Shown here: positions 57,185 to 64,000 of the stretch, in pieces
How positions within the stretch are numbered: the stretch's first letter is position 1
Layout of the letters: each line of letters starts with the position of its first letter
Source: Glaciecola amylolytica
GTDB taxonomy: Bacteria > Bacteroidota > Bacteroidia > Flavobacteriales_D > Crocinitomicaceae
Reading direction: 5' to 3'
Assembly: GCA_003856375.1 (NCBI GenBank)
Contig: CP034120.1
Coordinates: forward strand, 2,356,001-2,420,000
DNA length: 64,000 nucleotides
Program-made: the position numbers and the translations under genes
Notes under the pieces: generated by a model
Databases searched by the model: none
What the model saw: the letters and a program-made list of their open reading frames with translations, nothing else
What the model was told of the DNA's origin: nothing

Positions 57185-57760
57185 ATGTTAAAGAGAATCA
57201 TAGCCGTCAATATCTTCACCTTTTTATGTCTGGTGCTATTATCTGTGACCTATCCCTTATTTATCTGGGGCATTGCACAAATCACTCCGGGCAAGGGAAA
57301 AGGTCAGTTGCTCGAACAACAGGGAAAAGTTGTCGGGTTTTACCACGAAGGACAATCTTTTACGGCAGACAATTATTTCTGGGGCCGTCCTTCAGCCGTT
57401 AATTACAACGGTTCAGGAAGCGGGGGAAGCAACAAAGGAACTTCCAATCCGGAATACCTGAAAGAAGTAGAACACCGAATCGATACTTTTTTGGTACTTC
57501 ATCCCTATTTGTCCCGGAAAGATGTGCCTTCGGAATTAGTCACAGCTTCAGGAAGCGGGCTTGATCCGAATATTTCACCCAAAGCCGCAATGGTTCAGGT
57601 AAAACGTGTAGCCAAGGCTCGCGGAATGGATGAAAAACAGCTTCAAAAACTGGTAAAAGAACATACAAAAGCGCCATTATTCAAGGTCTTAGGACCATCC
57701 ATAATCAATGTGCTGGAATTAAATCTTGCATTGGACAATTTTAAAACAATCAAAAATTAA
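57185..57760 (+). CDS. KdpC subunit
   Basis: This 191-residue protein has one N-terminal membrane anchor and a periplasmic domain and completes the KdpFABC complex. The start at 57185 (MLKRIIAVNIFTFL) is chosen because an upstream in-frame start at 57047 would overlap kdpB and put an unrelated hydrophilic stretch before the anchor. KdpC motifs are GRPSAVNYNGSGSGGSNKGTSNPEYL and LVTASGSGLDPNISPKAAMVQVKRVAKARGM. Confidence 0.96.
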   Translation: MLKRIIAVNIFTFLCLVLLSVTYPLFIWGIAQITPGKGKGQLLEQQGKVVGFYHEGQSFTADNYFWGRPSAVNYNGSGSGGSNKGTSNPEYLKEVEHRIDTFLVLHPYLSRKDVPSELVTASGSGLDPNISPKAAMVQVKRVAKARGMDEKQLQKLVKEHTKAPLFKVLGPSIINVLELNLALDNFKTIKN

Positions 57761-57772
57761 ACGGTTAAACAG

Positions 57773-59131
57773 ATGAAAAAAATCACTACTTGTATTGCAA
57801 TCGCAATCAGTTTGCAACTAGTTGCCCAAAAAAAGGAAGAAGCAGAAAAAATTCCGTTCGAGGGTATCGACATGACGTGGCACAATGGAAATGACCGCCG
57901 GGATTCTTCGATCTGGAGCAGCAAATACTTCACTCCGGTTATCATGCTGGACGTGAACTACAATTACTCATTCAACAATCCGATTGACAATACGGTTGTA
58001 GGATCAACGACTCTTGCGCGTCACAATGAAATTCAATTGTCGTCAGCAAACCTGGGAGGTGACTTTACATACAAAAATGCACGTGCGCGTATTGTTACGC
58101 AATTCGGTACCAGATCAACAGTCGTTCCCCGAAATGATTACAGTCCGTACAAAGGACAGTATGAACTGGCAAATGTGTATCGTTACCTCAGTGAAGCATA
58201 TGCAGGTTACCACTTCAAAAAATGGTACGGAATCAACGTCGATGCCGGAATGTTTATGTCCTACGTCGGTTTGAACTCTTATTACCAAAATGAAAACTGG
58301 GAATACCAGGCTTCTTTCACCTCAGACAACACACCCTGGTTCTTTAACGGTCTGCGCGTTCAGATCTTCCCTTCCAAAACACTCAAAATTGAGCCTTGGT
58401 TAATCAACGGCTGGCAGAGTTACGGGAAGTTCAATGCAATGCCCGGATTCGGAGCAAACATTACCTGGATTCCAAACAGCAATGTGAAACTCTTGACCAA
58501 TGATTACTACGGAACGGATGCCGCAGGTTTGAAAGACCGCAAACGTTTCCACTCAGACAACAGTTTATTGGTCAGATACTTCAACAGACCGACATCCAAA
58601 GGAATCAGCCGCATGGCTTTCTCCCTGACAGCTGACTTTGGTTTCGAAAAAGGCGGAGGTGTAAACGGGTTGAAAAACGGAGACACTGTTGCCGGTCCCG
58701 CACAATATTTCGCAAGTGCCATGTTCTACAACAGAATCTGGTTCGGAAAAAACAAATTTGCATGGACAATCGGAGGTGGTGTGATGACAAATCCTGGTCG
58801 TTACCTCGTACTTTACCCAACAGGACAGGCAAGTCCGCTTCCAAATCCAAACGATCCGACAAAAACGGCTGGTGCTTATCCGTTCAGCGCAAATCCCGGC
58901 GATCAGTTCAGAGGATGGGACGTTTCAACGAATATTGACTGGATGCCGAATCAAACGATCACTTTCCGGGCGGAAATTATTCACCGTCAGTCGAGTGTTC
59001 CTTATTTTGCGGGACATGGAGGAGTTACATCGCCAACGGGTTACAGTACAACTCCATTGCCGGCAGACTGGAGACCGGATTTGGTGAAATCTGAAACGCG
59101 TCTGGTGTTTGCAATACTATTCAGAATATAG
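57773..59131 (+). CDS. Outer-membrane porin in the kdp operon
   Basis: This 452-residue protein has signal peptide KITTCIAIAISLQLVAQ. The body is a beta-barrel with many short amphipathic strands and aromatic girdles (VIMLDVNYNYSFNNPID; YHFKKWYGINVDAGMFMSYVGLNSYYQNENWEYQ; LVRYFNRPTSKGISRMAFSLTADFGF) ending in RLVFAILFRI, with a C-terminal aromatic or hydrophobic pair. It lies 12 nt after kdpC and before the kdp sensors. A porin for K+ entry through the outer membrane fits the context, but the ion is inferred. Confidence 0.85.
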   Translation: MKKITTCIAIAISLQLVAQKKEEAEKIPFEGIDMTWHNGNDRRDSSIWSSKYFTPVIMLDVNYNYSFNNPIDNTVVGSTTLARHNEIQLSSANLGGDFTYKNARARIVTQFGTRSTVVPRNDYSPYKGQYELANVYRYLSEAYAGYHFKKWYGINVDAGMFMSYVGLNSYYQNENWEYQASFTSDNTPWFFNGLRVQIFPSKTLKIEPWLINGWQSYGKFNAMPGFGANITWIPNSNVKLLTNDYYGTDAAGLKDRKRFHSDNSLLVRYFNRPTSKGISRMAFSLTADFGFEKGGGVNGLKNGDTVAGPAQYFASAMFYNRIWFGKNKFAWTIGGGVMTNPGRYLVLYPTGQASPLPNPNDPTKTAGAYPFSANPGDQFRGWDVSTNIDWMPNQTITFRAEIIHRQSSVPYFAGHGGVTSPTGYSTTPLPADWRPDLVKSETRLVFAILFRI

Positions 59132-59186
59132 AATAAAGCAGGTGGTTTTGATATCACCACAAGAGTAAAATAGATTATATTGGCTT

Positions 59187-59221
59187 AAACAGTCATGGCT
59201 TTTTTAAGTCATGGCTGTTTT
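59187..59221 (+). terminator. Hairpin between the porin and the sensor genes
   Basis: aaacagtcatg (59187-59197) pairs with catggctgttt (59210-59220) over 11 bp with one T-G pair, then T. It is 56 bp past the porin stop and 18 bp before the kdpD ATG, so it may reduce transcription into the sensor genes. It may instead be a full terminator if the sensors have another promoter. Confidence 0.6.
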
Positions 59222-59238
59222 GAAGTTTACATTCGGTC

Positions 59239-60363
59239 ATGACAGAAAAGGAAAATAATGTGCGTCACTTTCTCGAGTTGATTCAACGATCAAGACGAGG
59301 AAAATTCAAGATTTACATTGGAATGAGTGCCGGAGTGGGTAAAACCTATCGCATGCTGCAGGAAGCGCATTCACTGCTCCGTAACGGCATTGATGTGAAG
59401 ATTGGCTACATTGAAACCCACGGCAGAGAAGAAACGGAAGAATTGGTAAACGGATTGCCAGTGATTCCGAGAAGACATCTGTTTTACAAAGGAAAAAACC
59501 TCGAGGAAATGGATCTTCAGGCAATTATCAATCTCCGGCCGGAAGTTGTCATCGTGGACGAATTGGCTCATTCAAATATCGAAGGCAGCAAAAACAAGAA
59601 ACGCTGGCAGGACATTCTCGATATTCTGGAAGCCGGGATCAACGTCATCAGCGCAGTGAATATTCAGCACATTGAAAGTCTGAACGTGGAAATCCGCCAG
59701 ATTACCGGCATTGAGGTTGAAGAACGGATTCCCGACAATGTTTTGCAGCTGGCCGATGAGGTGGTTAATATCGACCTTACTTCTGATGAACTTGTTACAC
59801 GGCTGAAAGAAGGAAAAATCTACAAGGCCGATAAAATTCAGCGCGCACTCAACAACTTTTTCAAACCGGAGAATATTCTGCAGCTCCGTGAGTTGGCTCT
59901 GAAAGAAGTTGCCAGTCAGGTTGAGCGGAAGGTTGAAACGGAAATTCATCACGATGCTTCCTTCCGACACGAGAAATTGCTGGCTTGTATCAGCAGTAAT
60001 GAAAAAACGGCCAAAAAAGTGATCCGGAAAACCGCCCGGCTTGCCAATTATTACCACAGCAAATGGTTTGTGCTTTATGTCCAAATTCCGGCTGAAAGCA
60101 ATGAACGCATTCCTTTGGACAAACAGCGTCACCTCATCAATAATTTCAAACTGGCAACCGAACTGGGGGCAACCGTGATCCGCGTGGAAGAAAAAAATGT
60201 AACCGATGCCATCATGCGAATCGCTGAAGAGAAGAAGATTACGACCGTTTGTATTGGCAAACCTCATTTCAGTTTGTTCAAAGTGATCCTTGCTACCTCT
60301 GTTTTTAATAAATTGCTCAATAAATTAGCAGCATCCGATATTGATTTGATAATTCTATCCTGA
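59239..60363 (+). CDS. KdpD N-terminal sensor protein without kinase domain
   Basis: This 374-residue protein contains the KdpD domain (residues about 20-235) with Walker A-like GMSAGVGKT (28-36), YIETHGREE, and VIVDELAHSN, all as in KdpD. A universal-stress-protein-like domain follows at about 245-374. The membrane helices, GAF region and histidine-kinase core of full-length KdpD (about 890 residues) are absent; the frame stops cleanly. A separate HAMP-PAS kinase gene starts 17 nt downstream, so the two probably act together. Confidence 0.93.
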   Translation: MTEKENNVRHFLELIQRSRRGKFKIYIGMSAGVGKTYRMLQEAHSLLRNGIDVKIGYIETHGREETEELVNGLPVIPRRHLFYKGKNLEEMDLQAIINLRPEVVIVDELAHSNIEGSKNKKRWQDILDILEAGINVISAVNIQHIESLNVEIRQITGIEVEERIPDNVLQLADEVVNIDLTSDELVTRLKEGKIYKADKIQRALNNFFKPENILQLRELALKEVASQVERKVETEIHHDASFRHEKLLACISSNEKTAKKVIRKTARLANYYHSKWFVLYVQIPAESNERIPLDKQRHLINNFKLATELGATVIRVEEKNVTDAIMRIAEEKKITTVCIGKPHFSLFKVILATSVFNKLLNKLAASDIDLIILS

Positions 60364-60380
60364 TTATAAACTGATTTTCC

Positions 60381-62114
60381 ATGAAAATTAAAACAAAACT
60401 CACACTTGGCGTCGGACTTCTTTTCCTGCTCATTATTCTCCTGTCATTGGTTTCAGGAGGATATATCCTGACGTTGAAAAATGACACCAACAATATTCTG
60501 AAAGCCAATTACAACAGTCTCAACTATTCCCGGAAAATGCTGATTGCTCTGGATGAAGAAGCCTATGATAAAACAGCTGAAAAGCGCTTCAAAACCAATC
60601 TGGAACTCCAGCTTCAGAACGTAACCGAGTCGGGAGAAAATGAAATTACGCAGCGTTTGAAGGATCATGTGGAAGAACTCAGCGCCGCAACGAACGATCA
60701 GGAACCTACCCGCAAATTGATTCGACAGGATATTTTGCAGATCATGCAGTTAAACATGACGGCCATTCAACGTAAAAGTGAACTGGCAAATGACTCGTCC
60801 GACGATGCCCTATTCTGGATCATTCTTACGGGCGGCTCTTGTTTCCTCATTGCTTTTATTCTTCTGGTACAATTGCCCCGAAACATTGCAAAACCTATTA
60901 AAGAACTCACCGAAAGCATTCGTCAGATTGCATCCCGGAATTACAAGCAGCGCGTTGAATTTGAAAGCCATAATGAATTCGGAGATCTGGCAAAATCATT
61001 CAACACCATGGCCGAAAAACTGGACGAGTACAACAGTACGCAGCTGGCCGAGGTACTTTATGAAAAGAAACGGATTGAAACTCTGATCAACAATATGAAT
61101 GATCCGGTTATCGGTTTGGATGAACACGGAAAAATTGTGTTTGTCAACAACGAAGCAATCAATATTCTGAACATTCCCAAAACCAACTTAATGGGATTCT
61201 CTGCAAAGGAAGTGGCTCTGTCCAATGACTTGATCCGTTCGCTGATCCGCGATTTGAAAGAGATTGCGGGAAATAATGTTCAAAAGGAAGATCCGTTCAT
61301 GAATATTTTTGTTGACGGAAAAGAACAATATTTTGAGAAGGAACTGATTACAATTTCCATCACTCCAACCGGAGAGCGCGAACAACAGCTCATCGGGAAT
61401 GTGATTATTTTGCGCAACATCACGTCTTTTAAAGAATTGGAATTTGCCAAAACCAACTTCATGGCAACCATTTCGCACGAATTGAAAACGCCTATTTCAT
61501 CCATTAAAATGAGTCTTCAGCTGCTGGAAACAAAAGATGTGGGAATCATCAATGAAGATCAGCGGGAGCTTTTGCGCAGTATTCGGGAAGATAATGAACG
61601 GCTGTTAAAAATCACCGGAGAATTGTTGAATCTGTCTCAAATAGAAACCGGAAATATCCGGCTTTTCATGCAACCTTCAGATCCTTATAAATTAATTACG
61701 CAAGCCGTTGAAGCGGTTCAGAAAGAGGCAGAACACGATCAGATTGCGATACATATTGAAACTGAGAATGGCCTCGCTCCTATTTCAATGGACATGGACA
61801 AAACGCAATGGGTTTTGATTAATCTGCTGATCAATGCGATTCATTATTCTCCTGCCGGGGAAAGCATTACTATTCGTTTGAAACAAGATGCAGATCAATT
61901 CCGGTTTGAAGTGAAGGATCACGGAGAAGGAATCTCGGAAGAATATGTTTCCCGCATTTTCGACCGGTATTTCCAGGTTCCGGGAATCAGTAAACCCGGA
62001 AGCGGACTCGGATTGGCAATTTGCAAGGAATTTATCGAAGCACAAGGAGGAACAATTGGTGTTGACAGTACGCCGGGTGAAGGAAGTACGTTCTTTTTTC
62101 TGTTGTCCAGATAA
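60381..62114 (+). CDS. Membrane histidine kinase partner of the truncated KdpD
   Basis: This 577-residue kinase has two membrane helices (residues about 8-30 and 145-166) around a periplasmic helical sensor region, a HAMP domain (about 168-222), a PAS domain (about 228-335: IETLINNMNDPVIGLDEHGKIVFVNNEA), HisKA with phospho-acceptor His366 in ATISHELKTPIS, and a HATPase domain with N-box INLLINAIHYSP and G-boxes DHGEGISEEYVSRIF and GSGLGLAICKEF. It lies 17 nt after the truncated kdpD. Its partner regulator is presumably the sigma-54 regulator at 51441-52778, as no KdpE-type gene is in the window. Confidence 0.93.
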   Translation: MKIKTKLTLGVGLLFLLIILLSLVSGGYILTLKNDTNNILKANYNSLNYSRKMLIALDEEAYDKTAEKRFKTNLELQLQNVTESGENEITQRLKDHVEELSAATNDQEPTRKLIRQDILQIMQLNMTAIQRKSELANDSSDDALFWIILTGGSCFLIAFILLVQLPRNIAKPIKELTESIRQIASRNYKQRVEFESHNEFGDLAKSFNTMAEKLDEYNSTQLAEVLYEKKRIETLINNMNDPVIGLDEHGKIVFVNNEAINILNIPKTNLMGFSAKEVALSNDLIRSLIRDLKEIAGNNVQKEDPFMNIFVDGKEQYFEKELITISITPTGEREQQLIGNVIILRNITSFKELEFAKTNFMATISHELKTPISSIKMSLQLLETKDVGIINEDQRELLRSIREDNERLLKITGELLNLSQIETGNIRLFMQPSDPYKLITQAVEAVQKEAEHDQIAIHIETENGLAPISMDMDKTQWVLINLLINAIHYSPAGESITIRLKQDADQFRFEVKDHGEGISEEYVSRIFDRYFQVPGISKPGSGLGLAICKEFIEAQGGTIGVDSTPGEGSTFFFLLSR

Positions 62115-62155
62115 AATTCGTTTAATTGTTTTTTTGCTTTTTTGTCAATTAAGCG

Positions 62156-62173
62156 ATTCGTAATATTACGAAT
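62156..62173. promoter_or_regulatory. 18-bp perfect palindrome, operator-like
   Basis: attcgtaatattacgaat at 62156-62173 is a perfect palindrome, flanked by caatt and aattg that extend the symmetry loosely. It lies between two converging genes, so it is not upstream of a called gene. ArsR-type repressors of Bacteroidota often bind sites of this kind, which is only an analogy. Confidence 0.4.
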
Positions 62174-62271
62174 TGACATTTTTGCAAAATTGCATAGAGG
62201 TTAAAATCTGTTTTTTATCCGTTCAAGCCCGGAAACCCGAGGTATCTGGAACGGCTGGAAAAGAAAGCCAT

Positions 62272-62769
62272 TTAATTATTCACCACTCCGGCCAATTCGG
62301 TGTCTTTGTTTCTTAAGTCGATACCGCCTTCAAGGATTGATTTCAGGTTGATCAGGTAGAAAGTCCAGCCAAAGGCACAGCCCAAACGGATGTTTGCTTT
62401 GGAATCATCATCAAGCGGGATTTCCTTCTGAGTGAGTTCAACCAAAACAGAATCTTTTTGCTGCTTCAGCCTGATCCCGACTTTGCAGTTTCCGGCAAAA
62501 GTAAACTCCAGAAAGTCGGTTCCGTTTGCTTCCGTAATTGTTCCCTGTTCAAAATAATTTTGGGCGTACCAATTCCATTCGTACCGACAACCGGCAGAAA
62601 CAGGTGTCGATGAAGGAACATTTTCGTGCGCTGCCGTGTAAAAAACAGCCTTGGATAAAAACCATTTTTCCAGCTCTTCGCTTTTTGTCCACGCGTTGTA
62701 GACTGCTGTCAGATCGGATTTGATTGCTATGCGTTTAGTGAATTGTGTCCAGTCAAAATTTTTCATCAT
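62272..62769 (-). CDS. SRPBCC/AHSA1-like domain protein
   Basis: This 165-residue cytoplasmic protein of the START/AHSA1 fold has helix-grip motifs: IAIKSDLTAVYNAWTKSEELEKWFLSKAVF at the N-terminus, CRYEWNWYAQNYFEQGTI, and the C-terminal helix LGCAFGWTFYLINLKSILEGGIDLR. Such proteins bind hydrophobic ligands or modulate stress responses; the specific ligand is unknown. It converges on the histidine kinase gene. Confidence 0.9.
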   Translation of the reverse strand: MMKNFDWTQFTKRIAIKSDLTAVYNAWTKSEELEKWFLSKAVFYTAAHENVPSSTPVSAGCRYEWNWYAQNYFEQGTITEANGTDFLEFTFAGNCKVGIRLKQQKDSVLVELTQKEIPLDDDSKANIRLGCAFGWTFYLINLKSILEGGIDLRNKDTELAGVVNN

Positions 62770-62919
62770 TGTTGGTTTTATCCGTTGTCGGATTTGATTT
62801 TACTGAACCTAAAGTACGATATAACTGACTTAAATTGTTGTTAAATAACAAAAATTGACGGTCGAAAACTTACATGCAACAAGCAAACTAGCATTTCAAG
62901 AATTGAAGGAAGTACAGAA

Positions 62920-62949
62920 TTGTTCCGGGAACGAACTTCTCTATCTTTG
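62920..62949 (+). promoter_or_regulatory. Bacteroidota sigma-A promoter for the HYC_CC_PP gene
   Basis: TTG at 62920-62922, 19-bp spacer, TATCTTTG at 62942-62949: both consensus elements match exactly. The transcription start would be about 62953-62956, which excludes the in-frame ATG at 62855 and supports the ATG at 62966. Confidence 0.7.
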
Positions 62950-62965
62950 TTTTCAGAGATTCGAA

Positions 62966-63361
62966 ATGAAGAAGTTTATCGTCATCATATTTTTGTTTAT
63001 TTATATTGTACCGGCAATCGGCTGCAATATCAATGTGCATTATTGCGGCGGAGAAGTTGCTTCCATTTCGATCAACCCTATTGCCGAATCCAAAAGTTGT
63101 GTTTGCGGCAGCAAAAAAATGGAGAAGGATTGTTGTAAGGACAAACAAATCTCATTCAAGTTAAAAGACGATCACCAAAAATATTCTCAGATTACTTTTG
63201 GTCCTTTTCATTCATTTGATGCAGCTTTAGAAACCAAAATCCCGGAATATCTTTTTGATTTTTACTCCGCTGATTTTCAAACAAACTGGTATCACTATCA
63301 CCACCCGCCTGATAGTGTCAAACAATCACTCTACATCCTTCACCAGGTTTTCATTATTTAG
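62966..63361 (+). CDS. HYC_CC_PP family protein, secreted
   Basis: This 131-residue protein has signal peptide FIVIIFLFIYIVPAIGC. The family motifs are visible in order: VHYCGGE (HYC), KDCCKDKQISFKLKDDHQ (CC) and YHYHHPPDS (PP). These Bacteroidota proteins often lie by metal-handling genes; here a lipoprotein with a heavy-metal-associated domain follows. The cysteines and histidines suggest metal binding, by inference. An in-frame ATG 111 nt upstream is rejected because the promoter lies between the two. Confidence 0.9.
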   Translation: MKKFIVIIFLFIYIVPAIGCNINVHYCGGEVASISINPIAESKSCVCGSKKMEKDCCKDKQISFKLKDDHQKYSQITFGPFHSFDAALETKIPEYLFDFYSADFQTNWYHYHHPPDSVKQSLYILHQVFII

Positions 63362-63655
63362 CATTCTGCTTTATTGTTTAGCCGACACGCAACAGCAGTG
63401 CATCGGTTTTTTGTGTTGTCTATACGCAAAAAATAAGTTGTTCAATTGTCGTATATTAGATCAAATGGACAACTGATAGTTTCTCAGAATTATTCATTCC
63501 CGAATGATACCATATCGCTGATCTGAATACTTGAAACGAATCATTTATCAGTCGGGCTTGCAGACAGATTTTAAATCACTATCTGTTTTCCGGCCGACAC
63601 GAAATTAAACGAAACCCGGAATTCCGGAAAATCATAAACATTAAATAGAATTATC
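63362..63655. other. Intergenic region before the HMA lipoprotein gene
   Basis: No gene is supported in this 294-bp stretch. Short open frames have no recognisable features. It should contain a promoter for the downstream lipoprotein, but I could not pick one with confidence. Confidence 0.5.
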
Positions 63656-64000
63656 ATGAAAACAATTGGAAAATTAGCTTTGACCCTTTCACTTGCATTG
63701 ATCTCACTTGCAAGTTGTGGAGCACAAATCAAGAATGAAAAAACGCAGACCTTAAAGATTTACGGAAACTGCGATATGTGCAAAACAAACATTGAAACTG
63801 CCGGAAACAAGAATAAGATTGCCAAAGTAGAATGGAATCAAGCGACTAAAATGGCTGTTATTAAATACGACAGCCTTAAAACAAGTTCCGATGAAATTCT
63901 GAAGCGTATTGCCCTTGCCGGATACGACAGTGAAAAGTTTTTCGCTCCTGCTGATGCTTACAACAAACTGGCGGAATGCTGCCAATACGCCAGAGCAAAA
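63656..64000 (+). CDS. Lipoprotein with heavy-metal-associated domain, cut by the window edge
   Basis: The reading frame opens at 63656 and runs to the window end without a stop (115 residues seen). It has lipobox LASC (Cys21), then an HMA-like domain with GNCDMCKTNIE as the GNCxMC metal-binding loop (residues about 36-46). TKMAVIKYDSLKTSSDEILKRIALAGYD fits the ferredoxin-like fold. A Cys pair (AECCQ) appears near the cut end. It probably carries or senses copper or a similar metal in the periplasm. No terminus can be judged. Confidence 0.85.
   Translation, partial: MKTIGKLALTLSLALISLASCGAQIKNEKTQTLKIYGNCDMCKTNIETAGNKNKIAKVEWNQATKMAVIKYDSLKTSSDEILKRIALAGYDSEKFFAPADAYNKLAECCQYARAK

Noticed and set aside
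62855-62965. Upstream ATG for the HYC_CC_PP gene
   Set aside because: An exact promoter match lies between this ATG and the one at 62966, which starts a proper signal peptide.
1-64000. tRNA, rRNA, CRISPR array, insertion sequence or prophage
   Set aside because: I looked for tRNA-like, transposase and phage structural genes and found none. The tail-collar-like gene has a signal peptide and no phage neighbours.

Overview
The window is chromosomal DNA of a Bacteroidota bacterium, most probably a flavobacterium-like lineage (Fluviicola/Crocinitomicaceae type; this placement is inference from family content only). Supporting signs are type IX secretion (T9SS) sorting domains of both type A and type B, a PorP/SprF protein, a TANFOR-like protein, DUF2911 and HYC_CC_PP proteins, starts without Shine-Dalgarno sequences, and promoters of the Bacteroidota form TTG-N19/20-TAnnTTTG. 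No tRNA, rRNA, CRISPR array, transposase or prophage was seen.

Layout. (1) 316-8187, minus strand: a LytS/LytTR two-component pair followed by a complete RND tripartite efflux operon (adaptor, HAE1 pump, outer-membrane factor). (2) 8695-10974: a methyltransferase, a thioredoxin-like lipoprotein without a CXXC motif, and two diverged copies of a structured intergenic repeat. (3) 10975-17291, plus strand: a small secreted protein and a second complete RND efflux set. (4) 17592-18293: a WHH-type HNH nuclease with an N-terminal segment like those of proteins linked to extracellular contractile injection systems. (5) 18509-22861: a PIG-L deacetylase, a 37-residue membrane peptide and a sodium:solute symporter, translationally coupled. 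(6) 23085-24572: a DUF2911 protein and an unknown membrane protein. (7) 24641-51090, minus strand: ten genes with junctions from a 32-nt overlap to a 10-nt gap, read as one operon of about 26.4 kb. In transcription order they are an outer-membrane barrel, a fibronectin-III protein, a tail-collar-like protein, a PKD protein with type A T9SS signal, a PorP/SprF protein carrying a SPOR-like tail, a PKD protein with type B T9SS signal, a 1719-residue TANFOR-like protein, an unknown secreted protein, a 2029-residue zincin-like/Hint/EndoU-like polymorphic toxin, and its probable immunity gene. (8) 51441-62114, plus strand: a sigma-54 response regulator, then kdpFABC with two extra small genes, a porin, and a KdpD split into an N-terminal sensor and a separate histidine kinase. 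(9) 62272-64000: an AHSA1/SRPBCC protein, a HYC_CC_PP protein and the start of a lipoprotein with a heavy-metal-associated domain.

How the parts fit together. The most interesting unit is region 7. It looks like a surface-assembly operon for the T9SS that ends in a toxin/immunity pair, so it may be an antagonism system whose toxin is displayed or released through large adhesin-like T9SS substrates. The WHH nuclease of region 4 would be a second, independent toxin in the same window. Regions 1, 3 and 9 add efflux and metal handling. Region 8 is a potassium-uptake module whose regulator is of NtrC type instead of KdpE.
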